Shown here piece by piece: positions 6,254 through 7,308 of a DNA stretch of 7,308 nucleotides (the stretch's first letter is position 1; every line of letters starts with the position of its first letter). The notes beneath the pieces are model-generated. The model ran no database searches and had not been told where the DNA came from. It saw nothing but the letters and a program-made list of their open reading frames with translations. The DNA is from an uncultured Sphingorhabdus sp. (GTDB lineage: Bacteria; Pseudomonadota; Alphaproteobacteria; Sphingomonadales; Sphingomonadaceae), in NCBI GenBank assembly GCA_937873665.1, contig CALMYW010000306.1, forward strand, positions 1 to 7,308, read 5' to 3'. The translations under genes and the position numbers were made by a program.

Positions 6254-6847
6254 ATGCACCGTTTGATTCCTGCCGCATTGTTCGCACTGAGCGCCGCTCC
6301 CGCCCTTGGGGAAGTGGCCGCTCTGTCCGACACCGGGTTTGTGATCAAGCATTCGGCGCAGGCCTCGGCCGGCAAGTCCGAAACGTGGAAAGTCCTGACC
6401 GCGCCGTCGCGCTGGTGGTCGGGCGATCACACCTATAGCGGCGATGCGGCCAATCTGTGGCTCGATGCGCAGGCAACCGGATGCTTCTGCGAGAAGCTGC
6501 CGCGCCCCAAGGGTGCGCCCGAGACGCAGCGGATCGGCAGTATCGAGCACATGCACGTCGTCTACGCCGATCCCCAGGCGGGCGTCCTGCGGATGACGGG
6601 CGGATTGGGGCCGTTGCAGCAGGATGCCGCCGGCGGGACCCTGACCGTGACTCTCTCGCCGGCTGGCACGCCAGCGGGTGAGGGTACCCGGATCGATTGG
6701 ACCTATGTGGTGAGCGGCCTGGTCGTGCTGAAGCCGCAGGAGATTGCGCCGCTGGTCGACAAGGTGCTGGGCGAGCAGTTTGAGCGTCTTGCCGCGCGGT
6801 CTGCCGCGCCAGCACAAACGGACGATCCGGCGAATTTGCGGGATTGA
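6254..6847 (+). CDS. SRPBCC-fold protein with N-terminal signal peptide, function unknown
   Basis: The predicted protein has 197 aa. Residues 1-19 (MHRLIPAALFALSAAPALG) look like a Sec signal peptide with cleavage near residue 19-22, so the mature protein should be periplasmic or secreted. The body resembles the START/SRPBCC ligand-binding superfamily, sometimes annotated as ATPase or AHSA1/polyketide-cyclase-like. A W-x8-WW pattern (Trp45, Trp54-Trp55) leads into DHTYSGDAANLWLDAQATG (58-76), then HMHVVYADPQAGVLRMTGGLGPL, and a late strand TRIDWTYVVSG. A C-terminal amphipathic helix (PLVDKVLGEQFERL) would cover the ligand cavity. ATG 6254 is preferred over 6221 because GGGGAGG lies about 9 bases before it and the signal peptide then starts cleanly. 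It sits between adk and rpsM, where it is not part of the usual E. coli set. No catalytic role can be read from the sequence. Confidence 0.8.
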   Translation: MHRLIPAALFALSAAPALGEVAALSDTGFVIKHSAQASAGKSETWKVLTAPSRWWSGDHTYSGDAANLWLDAQATGCFCEKLPRPKGAPETQRIGSIEHMHVVYADPQAGVLRMTGGLGPLQQDAAGGTLTVTLSPAGTPAGEGTRIDWTYVVSGLVVLKPQEIAPLVDKVLGEQFERLAARSAAPAQTDDPANLRD

Positions 6848-6863
6848 CGGCAGGCAACTGGCG

Positions 6864-6892
6864 TTGACAGCGGCGCCGAATCGCCTTAAGCG
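6864..6892 (+). promoter_or_regulatory. Possible promoter upstream of rpsM
   Basis: A perfect TTGACA (6864-6869) is followed after 16-17 bases by TTAAGC/TAAGCG, a poor -10. This is the best -35-like sequence in the gap between the SRPBCC gene and rpsM. If used, it would give an rpsM transcript with a leader of about 130 bases containing the hairpin at 6919-6961. The weak -10 makes this a tentative call. Confidence 0.25.
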
Positions 6893-6918
6893 CGCCCCTC
6901 AACCGAAAAGCGGGTCCA

Positions 6919-6961
6919 GTCCGGACGGCGTAGGCCTTTGCGCTCGCCAGCCGGACCTTTT
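6919..6961 (+). terminator. Terminator-like hairpin between the SRPBCC gene and rpsM
   Basis: GTCCGG (6919-6924) pairs with CCGGAC (6951-6956). After a small internal loop, GGCG-t-AG (6927-6933) pairs with CTCGCC (6943-6948) around a 9-base loop. CTTTT (6957-6961) follows. This fits a moderate rho-independent terminator ending the secY-adk-SRPBCC transcript. Because a possible promoter lies upstream, it could instead act as an attenuator in the rpsM leader. An alternative hairpin, GTCC (6914-6917) with GGAC (6923-6926), would compete with it. Confidence 0.5.
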
Positions 6962-7031
6962 GCCGTTTGATGGTTGAAGCGTTGAGATGGGATGTGGCCT
7001 GTGCCGCTTCCTGTGGAGCATGGAGAACTAA

Positions 7032-7308
7032 GTGGCTCGTATTGCCGGGGTCAATATCCCCACCAACAAGCGCGTGATCATCGCGCTCACCTACATCCAT
7101 GGTATCGGCCCGTTCAAGGCCCGCCAGATTGCTGACAAGCTGGGTATCGACCATACCCGCCGGGTTGCGGACCTGTCCGATCAGGAAGTCCTGCACATTC
7201 GTGAAGCGATCGACGCGGAGCACACGGTGGAAGGCGATCTTCGCCGGGAAACTGCGATGAACATCAAGCGCCTGATGGACCTCGCCTGCTATCGCGGCCT
7301 GCGTCATC
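7032..7308 (+). CDS. rpsM: 30S ribosomal protein S13 (5' part, runs off the window)
   Basis: S13 lies in the head of the small subunit and contacts the P-site tRNA and the L5 bridge. Ninety-two codons of about 122 are visible. [20 protein letters not shown] and [12 protein letters not shown] at the start are the family signature (helix-two-turn-helix region), and the visible part ends with [13 protein letters not shown], the beginning of the conserved GxRHRRGLP segment. The start is GTG at 7032, since the conserved protein begins exactly there and GGAG (7022-7025) gives a 6-base spacing. The gene begins the alpha-operon part of the cluster, where rpsK, rpoA and rplQ would be expected next, outside the window. 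Confidence 0.96.
   Translation, partial: MARIAGVNIPTNKRVIIALTYIHGIGPFKARQIADKLGIDHTRRVADLSDQEVLHIREAIDAEHTVEGDLRRETAMNIKRLMDLACYRGLRH

Overview
The window is a piece of a bacterial ribosomal-protein cluster (spc operon running into the alpha operon), all on the + strand. The order is rplR (tail), rpsE, rpmD, [inserted region], rplO, secY, adk, an SRPBCC-domain gene, rpsM (5' part). The secY-adk-rpsM order, the high GC content, the long Arg/Gly-rich N-terminus on S5 and the L15/SecY sequences suggest an alphaproteobacterium, most likely a sphingomonad (Sphingomonas/Novosphingobium/Sphingobium type). This assignment comes from recognising the proteins, not from a database search.

Bases 1-961 are ordinary: the last 18 codons of L18, then S5 and L30, tightly packed with Shine-Dalgarno sequences. 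Bases 962-3586 are not. Where rplO would normally follow rpmD directly, about 2.6 kb holds two unrelated-looking membrane acyltransferase (Acyltransferase_3 family) genes of visibly lower GC. The last 51 bases of rpmD (911-961) occur again at 2324-2374 with one silent difference. Each rpmD tail is followed about 24 bases later by its own strong intrinsic terminator with a GNRA-type loop, and then by an acyltransferase gene. The region is therefore two modules in tandem: rpmD tail, terminator, acyltransferase. The first acyltransferase is intact (379 aa). The second is cut by a single in-frame amber codon and looks like a decaying pseudogene.

Bases 3587-6231 return to the conserved operon with L15, the SecY translocon channel and adenylate kinase. 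A secreted SRPBCC-fold protein follows adk closely. A leader of 184 bases with a terminator-like hairpin then precedes rpsM, which runs off the end of the window.

The main result is the insertion in a normally uninterrupted essential operon. It resembles a recombination or integration site at the 3' end of rpmD that rebuilds the L30 coding end and has loaded surface-modification acyltransferase genes at least once and probably twice. The two terminators mean that rplO, secY and adk need read-through or a promoter inside the inserted region.
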